The notes under the pieces were generated by a model. That model ran no database searches. It was not told the DNA's origin and saw only the letters and a program-made list of their open reading frames with translations. Both the position numbers and the translations under genes were made by a program. 64,000 nt of DNA from Acidovorax temperans (GTDB lineage: Bacteria > Pseudomonadota > Gammaproteobacteria > Burkholderiales > Burkholderiaceae_C): NCBI RefSeq assembly GCF_006716905.1, contig NZ_VFPV01000001.1:1614001-1678000 (forward strand), read 5' to 3'. Positions 53,960 through 61,863 of the stretch are shown one piece after another. The stretch's first letter is position 1; each line of letters begins with the position of its first letter.

Positions 53960-54078
53960 CATGGGTTGGCGGCCGCGTGTTCGGGTAATCCATCTGCCCT
54001 TGCAGCACCCCCGCGCGTAGAACTGAGGGCACAAGGTATCGCACAAGCAACGCCCCCGATTCGAGAAGGAATGGCCCC

Positions 54079-55194
54079 ATGACATCGCAGCACCACTTCC
54101 GCACCCCCGCCAGCTCCCGAGCACAAATCCAGGCCCGCAGCCGGGCCCGCAGCCGCCGCAAGGCCCTGGCGCTGGGCCTCACCGTCACGGCCATGGGCGC
54201 CATGGCGCTGGCTGCGGCTGCCGCCCTGCTGGCACCGGGCAACGCGCACGCGCAAGCCGCGCCCAGCACTGCGGGCTGGCCCACCAAGCCGGTGCGCATC
54301 GTGGTGCCGTTTGCACCCGGCGGCACCACTGACATCCTGGCGCGCGCCATGGCGCCCGAGCTGAGCCGCGCGTTCGGCCAGCAGTTCATCGTGGACAACC
54401 GCGCGGGCGCGGGCGGCAACGTGGGGGCCGAAGTGGTGGCCAAGTCGCCCGCCGATGGCTACACGCTGCTCATGGGCACCGTGGGCACGCACGGCATCAA
54501 CCGCGCGCTGTATGCCAGGCTGCCCTACGACCCGATCAAGGATTTCGCCCCCATCACCCTGGTGGCCGCTGTGCCCAATGTGATGGTGATGAACCCCGAC
54601 AAGGCCAAGGCCCTGGGTGTGACCAATGTGCAGGAGTTCATCAAGGCGGCCAAGGCCAACCCTGGCAAGCTGAACATGGCCTCCAGCGGCAACGGCACCT
54701 CCATCCACCTGGCGGGCGAGCTGTTCAAGAGCATGACTGGCACCTACATGCTGCACCTGCCCTACCGTGGCTCGGGCCCGGCGCTGATGGACATGGTGGC
54801 GGGCAATGCCGATGTGATGTTTGACAACCTGCCCTCGTCCATGGCGCAGATCAAGGCAGGCAAACTGGTGGCACTGGCGGTGACCAGCAGCCAGCGCTCT
54901 ACCGCCCTGCCCGATGTGCCCACGGTGGAACAGGCCGGTGGCGCGGCGCTCAAGGGCTATGAAGCGAGTTCCTGGTTTGGCCTGCTGGCCCCGGCCGGGA
55001 CGCCCGCAGACATCGTCAACCGCATTCAGCAAGAAACGGCCAAGGCACTGGCCAGCCCGGCGGTGAAAGAGCGGCTGATGGCCCAGGGCGCCGTTCCTGG
55101 CGGCAACACACCGGCCGAGTTTGCGCGGCACATCGACAACGAACACCAAAAATGGGCCGGGGTGGTGAAAGCCTCCGGCGCGAAGGTCGATTGA
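54079..55194 (+). CDS. Second Bug-family binding protein, possible Tat signal
   Basis: A 371-residue periplasmic binding protein of the TctC/Bug type, with [56 protein letters not shown] and [20 protein letters not shown]. The signal region is long and basic ([15 protein letters not shown]), then hydrophobic, ending AHAQAAP. The RRKA segment resembles a twin-arginine motif but lacks the full consensus, so Tat export is only possible. ATG 54079 follows GAAGGAAT. It is similar in family but not close in sequence to the Bug protein upstream. Confidence 0.9.
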   Translation: MTSQHHFRTPASSRAQIQARSRARSRRKALALGLTVTAMGAMALAAAAALLAPGNAHAQAAPSTAGWPTKPVRIVVPFAPGGTTDILARAMAPELSRAFGQQFIVDNRAGAGGNVGAEVVAKSPADGYTLLMGTVGTHGINRALYARLPYDPIKDFAPITLVAAVPNVMVMNPDKAKALGVTNVQEFIKAAKANPGKLNMASSGNGTSIHLAGELFKSMTGTYMLHLPYRGSGPALMDMVAGNADVMFDNLPSSMAQIKAGKLVALAVTSSQRSTALPDVPTVEQAGGAALKGYEASSWFGLLAPAGTPADIVNRIQQETAKALASPAVKERLMAQGAVPGGNTPAEFARHIDNEHQKWAGVVKASGAKVD

Positions 55195-55238
55195 TATTGG
55201 GCGCTGACGCAGCCCTCTGCGTCAGACCGTGTCAGCCG

Positions 55239-55583
55239 CTACACACCCCACACCACGTCGCAGCCCTCTTGCTGGCTGCGGCGCAGCAGGTCGATGAAAG
55301 GCGTGGCGCGCTGGCGCAGGTGGATGGTGTCGTTGGGCTCGTCTTCAGCCGGGTTCGCATCAGCAGAACCCGGCTCTTGCTGAGCGACTGCCTGGGCAGC
55401 GCGCAGGCGGGCTTCATCACGGGCCACGGCGGCCTCCAGCGCGGCCAGGGCGGCGGGGATTTGCGCCGCTGTCACGATGCCTGTGGGCCCCGGCGTTTTG
55501 CCGATGATTTCCAAAATTTGCCGGCCGTGCGGCTCCAGCAGGATGAGGTCCGCCGCAGCGCGGGATTTGAATTTGTACAACAT
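55239..55583 (-). CDS. DUF1840 family protein
   Basis: A 114-residue cytoplasmic protein with the DUF1840 signature MLYKFKSRAAADLILLEPHG and QILEIIGKTPGPTGIV at the N-terminus. A polar, acidic stretch follows, then an ATPFIDLLRRSQQEGCDVVWGV end, typical of the family. No function is known; the family is restricted mainly to beta- and gammaproteobacteria. ATG 55583 is chosen because the extra 16 residues of the longer frame do not match. It stands alone, convergent with the second Bug gene. Confidence 0.9.
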   Translation of the reverse strand: MLYKFKSRAAADLILLEPHGRQILEIIGKTPGPTGIVTAAQIPAALAALEAAVARDEARLRAAQAVAQQEPGSADANPAEDEPNDTIHLRQRATPFIDLLRRSQQEGCDVVWGV

Positions 55584-55711
55584 GGCGCATAACTCCGAAT
55601 GGCAGGTTGCTCGGTGAGGTAACCAAAGCATTAGCCTAACCGCAACTGCGCGGAAGCGTGTCAGCGCATACCGATCAACGCCCTAGGAGCCAGGCAAATG
55701 CACTCTGATTC

Positions 55712-55779
55712 AATTTTGAGTAAAAAGTGCCTCCAAGGCTTATCCATCAAGCGCCATCAGCTATATTTTCAATAGCATC
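55712..55779. repeat. Palindromic repeat, family 1, copy 10
   Basis: AAGGCTTATCCATCAAGCGCCATCAGCTATATTTTCAATAG, a degenerate copy just beyond the stop codon of the DMT transporter gene (55778). Confidence 0.65.
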
Positions 55780-56749
55780 AACCCTGCTCCTGGCAACCGG
55801 CGGGCGCACAGGCAGCCCGCAAGCGGGGCAGCACGCGGCGCTGCCACCAGCCCAGCACCATGGGCCCGTAGAGAATGCAGCCCAGCGCGCCAGCAATCAG
55901 CGGCAAGGCCGCAAACACCCAGCCGGTGAGCAGCTCGCCCCCCAGCGCCACGCCCACCAACAGGGCTACGGCCGGGTTCACAAACGAATAGCTGCCCGCC
56001 AGTGCGGCCGTGGTGTTTTGCAGCAGCCACAGGTAGGCATTGAGGGCCACCATGGTGCCAAACACCAGCAGGTAGAGCCAGGCAGCCCACGACTTGCCGC
56101 TGATCTGCGACAGCGCGGGCACGGGCTCCACGCACAGCGCCACCACCAGCCCCATCGCGCCCCCCACAAACCACTGGGCTGCCGCCGCCATGGCCGGTGC
56201 AGGCAGCGAGAGCTTGCGTGAGGCGTAGGAGCCCAGGCTCCAGCACAGGGGTGCAGCAAAAGCCAGCGATGCGCCCACCCAGGTGGCAGAGAAGTCGCCC
56301 TCCCTCGCCAGCAGCAGCGCGCCCACCACGCCCAGGCCCAGGCCGATCCAGCTCGTCAGGGGCACACGCTCGCCACCCCAGCGCGTCCACAGCGCCAGCC
56401 ACATGGGCATGGTGGTGACCACCGTGGCCATCAAGCCCGAGCCAATGCCCAGCTTCTGCGCAAAGCCGATGAAGTTCATCGCCAAGAACACCATCAGCCC
56501 GCCCACCAGCGCCGAGTTGCGCCACTGCAGCGCCGTGGGCAAGGCATGGCCCTGCCACAACGCAATGAGCAACATGACCACGCCCGCGCACAGAAAGCGC
56601 ACCGCGTTCATCAGCAACGGGGGCATGGTCTGCAGGGCGATGCTGGTGGCGAAATACGTGGTGCCCCACACCACATAAACCAGCAACAGAGCCGTGGCAA
56701 CCGCCCAGGAACCACGGGAACGCGCTTGCACATTGAAATTTGCCGGCAT
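55778..56749 (-). CDS. EamA/DMT family exporter
   Basis: Inner-membrane transporter of 323 residues with ten predicted helices and two EamA repeats. YVVWGTTYFATSIALQTMPP opens repeat one; repeat two has WSLGSYASRKL and YSFVNPAVALLVG, resembling YedA. Such proteins mostly export amino acids or metabolites. ATG 56749 is preceded by AAGGTGAAG. It is divergent from an Lrp/AsnC regulator gene across 70 bases, so it may be controlled by it. A frame of similar length in another phase is a shadow. Confidence 0.92.
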   Translation of the reverse strand: MPANFNVQARSRGSWAVATALLLVYVVWGTTYFATSIALQTMPPLLMNAVRFLCAGVVMLLIALWQGHALPTALQWRNSALVGGLMVFLAMNFIGFAQKLGIGSGLMATVVTTMPMWLALWTRWGGERVPLTSWIGLGLGVVGALLLAREGDFSATWVGASLAFAAPLCWSLGSYASRKLSLPAPAMAAAAQWFVGGAMGLVVALCVEPVPALSQISGKSWAAWLYLLVFGTMVALNAYLWLLQNTTAALAGSYSFVNPAVALLVGVALGGELLTGWVFAALPLIAGALGCILYGPMVLGWWQRRVLPRLRAACAPAGCQEQG

Positions 56750-56777
56750 ATTCTTCACCTTACCGAATAATTTATGG

Positions 56778-56791
56778 AAACCTTGAGGTTT
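56778..56791. promoter_or_regulatory. Palindrome between DMT exporter and Lrp regulator
   Basis: AAACCT-TG-AGGTTT, in the 70-base AT-rich divergent region. A possible operator of the Lrp/AsnC regulator (inference). Confidence 0.5.
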
Positions 56792-56819
56792 TCGGAATTT
56801 TTACCAGAAACAGGCCCCA

Positions 56820-57308
56820 ATGCAAGCAAATATTCAGACAGACGACATCGATGCCAGAATTATTTCGGCCCTGGGGGCTGATGGCCGACGTTCATACGCC
56901 GATGTCGGTGCCGAGGTGGGCCTGTCCACCGCCGCGGTGCACGAGCGCGTGAAGAAGATGCTGGACAAGGGCGTGATCCGCCGTTTCTCGATCAGCGTGG
57001 ACCCGGAGCGCGTGGGTTTGAACTTCACGGCGTTCGTGGCCATCCGCAACGACGGCGGCATCCACTGCCGTGACGTGGCGCCCCGGCTGCGGGCCATGCC
57101 GCAGGTGGAAGAGCTGCACAGCGTGGCGGGGGAATACGACTTCCTGGCCAAGATCCGCACCACGCACGCGCGGGCGCTGGAAGACGTGATCTACGAAATC
57201 AAGGCCATTGCCGGTGTGGCCCGAACCACCAGCACCGTGGTGCTCAACACCGAATTTGAAGACCGGCCGCTCGACCTGTCCTGGGTGAATGCGGCCAAGG
57301 CCGACTGA
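56820..57308 (+). CDS. Lrp/AsnC-family transcriptional regulator
   Basis: A 162-residue protein with an N-terminal winged helix (DIDARIISALGADGRRSYADVG, LSTAAVHERVKKMLDKGVIRRF) and the RAM domain (VAGEYDFLAKIRTTHARALEDVIY, TSTVVLNT). It is divergent from the DMT exporter, so it likely regulates that gene in response to an amino acid or aminated metabolite. ATG 56820 is the start; no strong ribosome-binding site is visible. Confidence 0.95.
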   Translation: MQANIQTDDIDARIISALGADGRRSYADVGAEVGLSTAAVHERVKKMLDKGVIRRFSISVDPERVGLNFTAFVAIRNDGGIHCRDVAPRLRAMPQVEELHSVAGEYDFLAKIRTTHARALEDVIYEIKAIAGVARTTSTVVLNTEFEDRPLDLSWVNAAKAD

Positions 57309-57397
57309 AGCGCGTGAGGGCGCGCAGCCCCGTGCGAAGCCGCATCGCTTCTGAACCTGTAAGGCGGGCTGTTGCACGGCACCCACCACGGACACCC

Positions 57398-58081
57398 ATG
57401 AACACTGAATCCACCACCCCGCAGGCAGCCACCACCGCCCACCGTTACGCGGTGTACTTCGCCCCCAGCCCCGGCACCCTGGGCTGGCTGGCCGGCAGCC
57501 ATTGGCTCGGGCGCTGTGCGGCACAACTGCGGCCCCTGCCGCAACTGAACATCCACGGCGTGGCCCCTGCCGACCTGCAGCGCCTGACGGCAGCGCCGCG
57601 ACGCCATGGCTGGCATGCCACGCTGAAGGCACCCTTCGCCCTTGCACCGGGCACCGACTGGCTCACGCTGCACCACGCCGTGCAGCAGGTAGCGCGCAGC
57701 CTGACGCCTTTCACCATGCCCCCCATGCAGGTGCAGCGCATCGACGACTTCCTGGCGCTGGTGCCCATGCCATCGCACCCAGCCAACGCAGCCCTCAACG
57801 CGGCAGCGGCCGCTTGCGTCACGCAACTGCAGCCGCTCGCGGCGCCACCGTCTGGCGATGAGCTGGCCCAGCGCCGCGCAGCAGAGGAGTTCCGCTTTCA
57901 CATGCCGCTCACGGGGCCGTTGTCGCTGGTCGATGACAACACACAGGCCCTGGTGCTGGACGCAGCGCAGCAGTTCTTCTCGGACCTGCCCACACTCCAG
58001 TTCAACCAGCTGGCCTTGTTCGCCGAACCCACGCCTGGCGCAGACTTCGTGCTGCTCGACCACCTGGAGCTGGGTTCGTGA
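57398..58081 (+). CDS. DUF1045 protein, 2H phosphoesterase
   Basis: A 227-residue cytoplasmic protein. It has the two HxT/S-type motifs of 2H phosphoesterases: GWHATLKAPF near residue 70 and FRFHMPLTGPLSLV near residue 168, with RYAVYFAPSPGTLGWLAGSHWLG at the start, as in DUF1045. In phosphonate-metabolising bacteria homologues sit in phn operons, but no phn genes are here, so its substrate (cyclic phosphodiester) is unknown. ATG 57398 is the start. Confidence 0.88.
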   Translation: MNTESTTPQAATTAHRYAVYFAPSPGTLGWLAGSHWLGRCAAQLRPLPQLNIHGVAPADLQRLTAAPRRHGWHATLKAPFALAPGTDWLTLHHAVQQVARSLTPFTMPPMQVQRIDDFLALVPMPSHPANAALNAAAAACVTQLQPLAAPPSGDELAQRRAAEEFRFHMPLTGPLSLVDDNTQALVLDAAQQFFSDLPTLQFNQLALFAEPTPGADFVLLDHLELGS

Positions 58082-58233
58082 GCACGCGCTTGGCCCAGGG
58101 CCCGGGCCTCTGACGGCGCGCGACGCCGCTGCGCTGAATGCCGCAGGGCAATCAGCAATGGTTGGCCATCTGGCAGCAGGCACCAGTGGCACACTTCTGC
58201 CCCGGCCTGCCCCTCAGAACCAGCTCCAACACC

Positions 58234-58656
58234 ATGTCTGACATCACGATTTATCACAACCCCAAGTGCGGCACCTCGCGCAACACCCTGGCCATGATCC
58301 GCAACAGCGGCGCGGAGCCCCTGGTCATCGAATACCTCAAGACTCCCCCTGATCGCGCCACGCTGCAGGCGCTGATCGCTGCCACGGGCCAACCCGTCAT
58401 CAACGCCGTGCGCACCAAGGAAGCCCTGTTCACCGAACTGCGGCTGGACGCGCCGGGCGTGACCGATGCGCAGCTGATCGACGCCATGCTGGCGCACCCC
58501 ATCCTCATCAACCGGCCCATCGTCGTCACCCCGCTGGGCACGCGGCTGTGCCGCCCTTCTGAGCTGGTGCTGGACATCCTGCCCACCCCGCAACAGGGCG
58601 CGTTCACCAAAGAAGATGGTGAGGTGGTGGTCAACGCACAGGGCCAGCGGGCCTGA
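58234..58656 (+). CDS. arsC: Arsenate reductase (glutaredoxin-dependent)
   Basis: A 140-residue thioredoxin-fold enzyme. ITIYHNPKCGTSRNTLAMI includes the catalytic Cys12, and the arginines typical of E. coli ArsC are found in LINRPIVVTPLGTRLCRPSE, so both arsenate-binding sites are kept. Family members can also be less specific ArsC/Spx-like proteins. ATG 58234 is the start. No arsR or arsB lies nearby, so expression may be independent of arsenic. The stop touches the tag stop region (58657), convergent. Confidence 0.92.
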   Translation: MSDITIYHNPKCGTSRNTLAMIRNSGAEPLVIEYLKTPPDRATLQALIAATGQPVINAVRTKEALFTELRLDAPGVTDAQLIDAMLAHPILINRPIVVTPLGTRLCRPSELVLDILPTPQQGAFTKEDGEVVVNAQGQRA

Positions 58657-59325
58657 TCAACCGCGCGGCACGACAAAGGCGGCGCGCGCCTGCAACGCTT
58701 TGGCACGGGCGTGGCAGCCTTCCAGATGGTCGTTGACCAGGCCCATGGCCTGCATGAAGGCATACACCGTGGTGGGGCCCACAAAGCTCCAGCCGCGCTT
58801 TTTCAGGTCTTTGGACAAGGCCACTGAAGCAGCGGTGGACGTGAGCGTGCGCGCGGCTTCAAGCGTCAGCACGGCGGGCCGGTCCGCCGCGCCGGGCTCG
58901 TACTGCCACACGTAGCGGGCCAGCGAGCCAAACTCGCGGCGCAGCTCCAGCACGCGGCGGGCGTTGTGGATGGTGGACTCGATCTTGCCCCGGTGGCGCA
59001 CGATGGCGGCGTCCTGCACCAGCCGCTCCACATCGGCCTGGTCGAAGGCGGCCACCTGCTCGGCGTCGAACTGGGCAAACGCGGAGCGAAAGCCCTCGCG
59101 CTTGTTCAGAATGGTCAGCCAGCTCAGGCCCGACTGAAAGCCCTCCAGGCAGATCTTTTCAAACAGACGCCGGTCATCCGCAACCGGGAAGCCCCACTCG
59201 TGGTCGTGGTAGTGGCGGTACAGCGGGCTGGCCTTGCACCAGGCGCAGCGCGGGCAGGCTTCGTCATCCGCAAAAAGGCCCTCGGGCAAGGGGGCCGCGC
59301 TGTCGGGTGAAAGGGCTTCGTTCAT
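58657..59325 (-). CDS. tag: DNA-3-methyladenine glycosylase I
   Basis: Removes N3-methyladenine from alkylated DNA. The 222-residue protein has CAWCKASPLYRHYHDHEWGFP (zinc ligands Cys, His), LEGFQSGLSWLTILNKREGFR and IVRHRGKIESTIHNAR, plus the late WSFVGPTTVYAFMQAMGLVNDH. About 20 residues precede the usual start, so ATG 59325 gives a slightly long N-terminus. It is convergent with arsC and divergent from the lipoprotein peptidase gene. Confidence 0.95.
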   Translation of the reverse strand: MNEALSPDSAAPLPEGLFADDEACPRCAWCKASPLYRHYHDHEWGFPVADDRRLFEKICLEGFQSGLSWLTILNKREGFRSAFAQFDAEQVAAFDQADVERLVQDAAIVRHRGKIESTIHNARRVLELRREFGSLARYVWQYEPGAADRPAVLTLEAARTLTSTAASVALSKDLKKRGWSFVGPTTVYAFMQAMGLVNDHLEGCHARAKALQARAAFVVPRG

Positions 59326-59372
59326 GCGGCCATTCTAGGAAGGGGCCACGCCAGGCTGCTGACACGGCTACG

Positions 59373-60596
59373 ATGCGAATCCCCCTGTTTTCCCACCCCA
59401 TGCGCCCGCACGCCTCCACCCCCATCACCGCACTGCGCCCACCGGCACGGTGGGCTTTGCTGATCGCGTGGCTGGGCAGCCTCGCGCTGTTGGGTGGCTG
59501 CACCTCCATGCGCAGCACGGTGGGGTATTACTGGCAGTCCATCCACGGCCACGCACAGCTCATGCAGGCCGCCCGGCCGCTGGACGAGTGGATTGCCCAA
59601 CCCGACACCCCACCCGCCCTGCGCACGCGCCTGCAGCTGGCCCAGCGCGCCCGCGCCTTTGCGGTGGCCGAACTGCACCGGCCCGACAACGCCAGCTACC
59701 GCCGCTATGCCGATCTGAAGCGCCCCGCCGCCGTGTGGAACGTAGTGGCCGCGCCGCCGGATGCGCTCACGCTGCACACCTGGTGCTTTCCGGTGACGGG
59801 CTGCATTGGCTACCGGGGCTACTTTGACCAGGCCGACGCGCAGGCCGAAGCGGACCAACTGTCCGCCCAGGGGCTGGAGGTGGACGTGTACGGCGTGCCC
59901 GCCTACTCCACGCTGGGCTACATGAACTGGGCCGGGGGCGACCCGCTGCTGAGCACCTTCGTGGGCTGGCCCGAGGGCGACTTTGTGCGCCTGCTGTTCC
60001 ACGAACTGGCGCACCAGGTGGTGTACGCCCAGGGCGATACGGTGTTCAACGAATCGTTTGCCACGGCGGTAGAGCGCCTGGGCAGCGCCCGCTGGATGGC
60101 CGAGCACAGCACCCCTGAGGCCCGCGCCGCCCTGGCCGCCAGCGAGCAGCGCCGCGCCCAGTGGCGCGCCCTGACCCGCGCCACCCGCGCCGAGTTGCAA
60201 GCCATTTATGAACAAAATCAGGCCGCAGCGCTTGATACACAAGCGCTAGCAGCTATCAAATCAGAAGCAATGCAGCGTTTTCGGGCCAGCTATGACCAGC
60301 TTCGCACGCAGTGGCTGGCGGCCATGCCCGGCAATACGCCCCACACCCAGCTGGCGGGCTACGACCGCTGGGTGGCCATGGCCAACAACGCAAGTTTTGC
60401 CGCCCAGGCGGCATACGACGAACTGGTGCCCGCGTTTGAAGCACTGTTCGAACGCGAGGGCCGCGACTGGCCCCGGTTTTATGATGCCGTGCGACAACTC
60501 ACCCAACTGCCCCAGCCCGAGCGCCACGCCGCGCTGCGGGCACTGGCCACGAACGCTCAGCCTCTGACCCCATCCAAGGAGAAACCCGGTGTCTGA
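59373..60596 (+). CDS. Putative zinc aminopeptidase lipoprotein
   Basis: A 407-residue exported protein. The lipobox LLGGC follows a hydrophobic signal (WALLIAWLGSLA), so it is likely a membrane-anchored lipoprotein. HELAHQVVYAQGD with FNESFATAVE downstream gives an HExxH-like arrangement, written HELAH, and a Glu helix, resembling a predicted aminopeptidase family. ATG 59373 or 59400 may start it; neither has a ribosome-binding site. A copy of the family 1 repeat is read in frame at 60207-60264, giving EQNQAAALDTQALAAIKSEA. The next gene overlaps its end by 8 bases. Confidence 0.88.
   Translation: MRIPLFSHPMRPHASTPITALRPPARWALLIAWLGSLALLGGCTSMRSTVGYYWQSIHGHAQLMQAARPLDEWIAQPDTPPALRTRLQLAQRARAFAVAELHRPDNASYRRYADLKRPAAVWNVVAAPPDALTLHTWCFPVTGCIGYRGYFDQADAQAEADQLSAQGLEVDVYGVPAYSTLGYMNWAGGDPLLSTFVGWPEGDFVRLLFHELAHQVVYAQGDTVFNESFATAVERLGSARWMAEHSTPEARAALAASEQRRAQWRALTRATRAELQAIYEQNQAAALDTQALAAIKSEAMQRFRASYDQLRTQWLAAMPGNTPHTQLAGYDRWVAMANNASFAAQAAYDELVPAFEALFEREGRDWPRFYDAVRQLTQLPQPERHAALRALATNAQPLTPSKEKPGV
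60207..60264 (+). repeat. Palindromic repeat, family 1, copy 11, inside the peptidase gene
   Basis: AGGCCGCAGCGCTTGATACACAAGCGCTAGCAGCTATCAAAT, a perfect AGCGCTTG/CAAGCGCT hairpin within coding sequence, in frame. Confidence 0.8.
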
Positions 60597-60900
60597 CCTT
60601 CACATCCAACGCGACCACCACCTGGGCCTGCCCCGCGCCCGCGAAGTGGCGCGTGCCTGGGCCCGCAAGGCCGAGGAAAAATTCGACATGGAATGCACCT
60701 ACGAAGAAGGCGACACGCAGGACACCCTGAGCTTTACCCGCGCAGGCGTCACCGGCACCCTGCTGGTGGACGCACAGCAATTCGACATGACGGCCAAGCT
60801 CGGCTTCCTGTTCAGTGCCTTCAAGGATCGCATCGAAACAGAAATCAGCGGTCAGCTCGACGAGCTGCTGGGCACGCCCAGCACCACTTCGGTGGCCTGA
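60589..60900 (+). CDS. Polyhydroxyalkanoic acid system family protein (PHA_gran_rgn-type)
   Basis: A 103-residue protein recognised as a polyhydroxyalkanoic acid system protein: SDLHIQRDHHLGLPRAREVARAWARKAEEKF, FTRAGVTGTLLVD and the C-terminal LGFLFSAFKDRIETEISGQLDELL. It may bind granules or membranes, its precise role being unknown. The start is GTG 60589, decided by AAGGAG seven bases before; it overlaps the preceding gene's stop by 8 bases, so coupled translation is likely. Confidence 0.85.
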   Translation: MSDLHIQRDHHLGLPRAREVARAWARKAEEKFDMECTYEEGDTQDTLSFTRAGVTGTLLVDAQQFDMTAKLGFLFSAFKDRIETEISGQLDELLGTPSTTSVA

Positions 60901-60910
60901 CGTGCCTGCC

Positions 60911-61834
60911 ATGGCCCCCAGCATTCTCATCAGCGAAGTCGGCCCGCGTGACGGGCTGCAGTCCATCGCCACCACCATGCCCACCGTGCACAAGCTGCGC
61001 TGGGTGGATGCGCTGGTGGCCGCTGGCTTGCGCGAGATCGAGGTCGGCTCTTTCGTGCCCGCCAAACTGCTGCCGCAAATGGCCGATGTGGCCGAGGTGG
61101 TGCGCCACGCCGTGGCCCGGCACCCGCACATCACCGTGATGGCGCTGGCCCCCAACCTGCGTGGGGCCGAGGCCGCCCTGCAGGCCGGGGTGCGGAAAGT
61201 GACGCTGCCCGTATCGGCCAGCGAAGCACATTCGCTGGCGAATGTGCGCAAAACACCCGCCGCCATGGTGCAAGAGCTGCAGGCCGTGGTGCAACTGCGC
61301 GCTGCCACCGCACCGCATGCGCTGATTGAAGTGGGCCTATCGACCGCCTTTGGCTGCACGCTGCAAGGTGCGGTACCCGAGGACGAGGTGATCCGCCTGG
61401 CCGTGCAATGCGCCGAAGCGGGTGTGGACGAGGTGGGCCTGTCGGACACCACCGGCATGGCCAACCCGGCCCAGGTGCGCCGCCTGTTCACCCGCCTGCG
61501 CGCCGAGCTGGGCACCAAAGCAGGCGCAGCCCACATGCACAACACGCGCGGCCTGGGCCTGGCCAACTGCCTGGCCGCCTACGACGTGGGTGTGCGCACG
61601 TTCGACGCATCGCAGGGCGGGCTGGGCGGCTGCCCCTACGCGCCCGGAGCCTCGGGCAACGTCGTCACCGAAGACCTGGTCTTCATGTTCGAAGCGATGG
61701 GCATCGCCACCGGCGTGGACTACAACCTGCTGATGTCTGCGCGTGAAGCGCTGCAAGCGGGCCTGCCTGACGAGCCCCTGTACGGCATGACTCCCTTAGC
61801 CGGGCTGCCCAAGGGCTGGCAGCCCGCCGCCTGA
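60911..61834 (+). CDS. Hydroxymethylglutaryl-CoA lyase-like enzyme
   Basis: Splits HMG-CoA to acetyl-CoA and acetoacetate in leucine degradation. The 307-residue DRE-TIM metallolyase has SEVGPRDGLQS, MHNTRGLGLANCLAAYD and the C-terminal GGLGGCPYAPGASGNVVTEDLV with the catalytic cysteine. The metal-binding stretch HMHNTRG is intact. ATG 60911 is the start; a GTG at 60902 could add three residues. It follows the PHA-system gene by 10 bases, so an operon with the previous two genes is likely. Confidence 0.93.
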   Translation: MAPSILISEVGPRDGLQSIATTMPTVHKLRWVDALVAAGLREIEVGSFVPAKLLPQMADVAEVVRHAVARHPHITVMALAPNLRGAEAALQAGVRKVTLPVSASEAHSLANVRKTPAAMVQELQAVVQLRAATAPHALIEVGLSTAFGCTLQGAVPEDEVIRLAVQCAEAGVDEVGLSDTTGMANPAQVRRLFTRLRAELGTKAGAAHMHNTRGLGLANCLAAYDVGVRTFDASQGGLGGCPYAPGASGNVVTEDLVFMFEAMGIATGVDYNLLMSAREALQAGLPDEPLYGMTPLAGLPKGWQPAA

Positions 61835-61863
61835 CCCAGCCAAGCCCTGACGGAGACCGCCTT

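Noticed and set aside
55761..56669. A 302-codon frame overlapping the DMT exporter
   Set aside because: Gly/Ala-rich shadow; the exporter frame has ten clear helices.
2641..60264. CRISPR array
   Set aside because: The repeated palindromes are scattered kilobases apart with no regular spacers.
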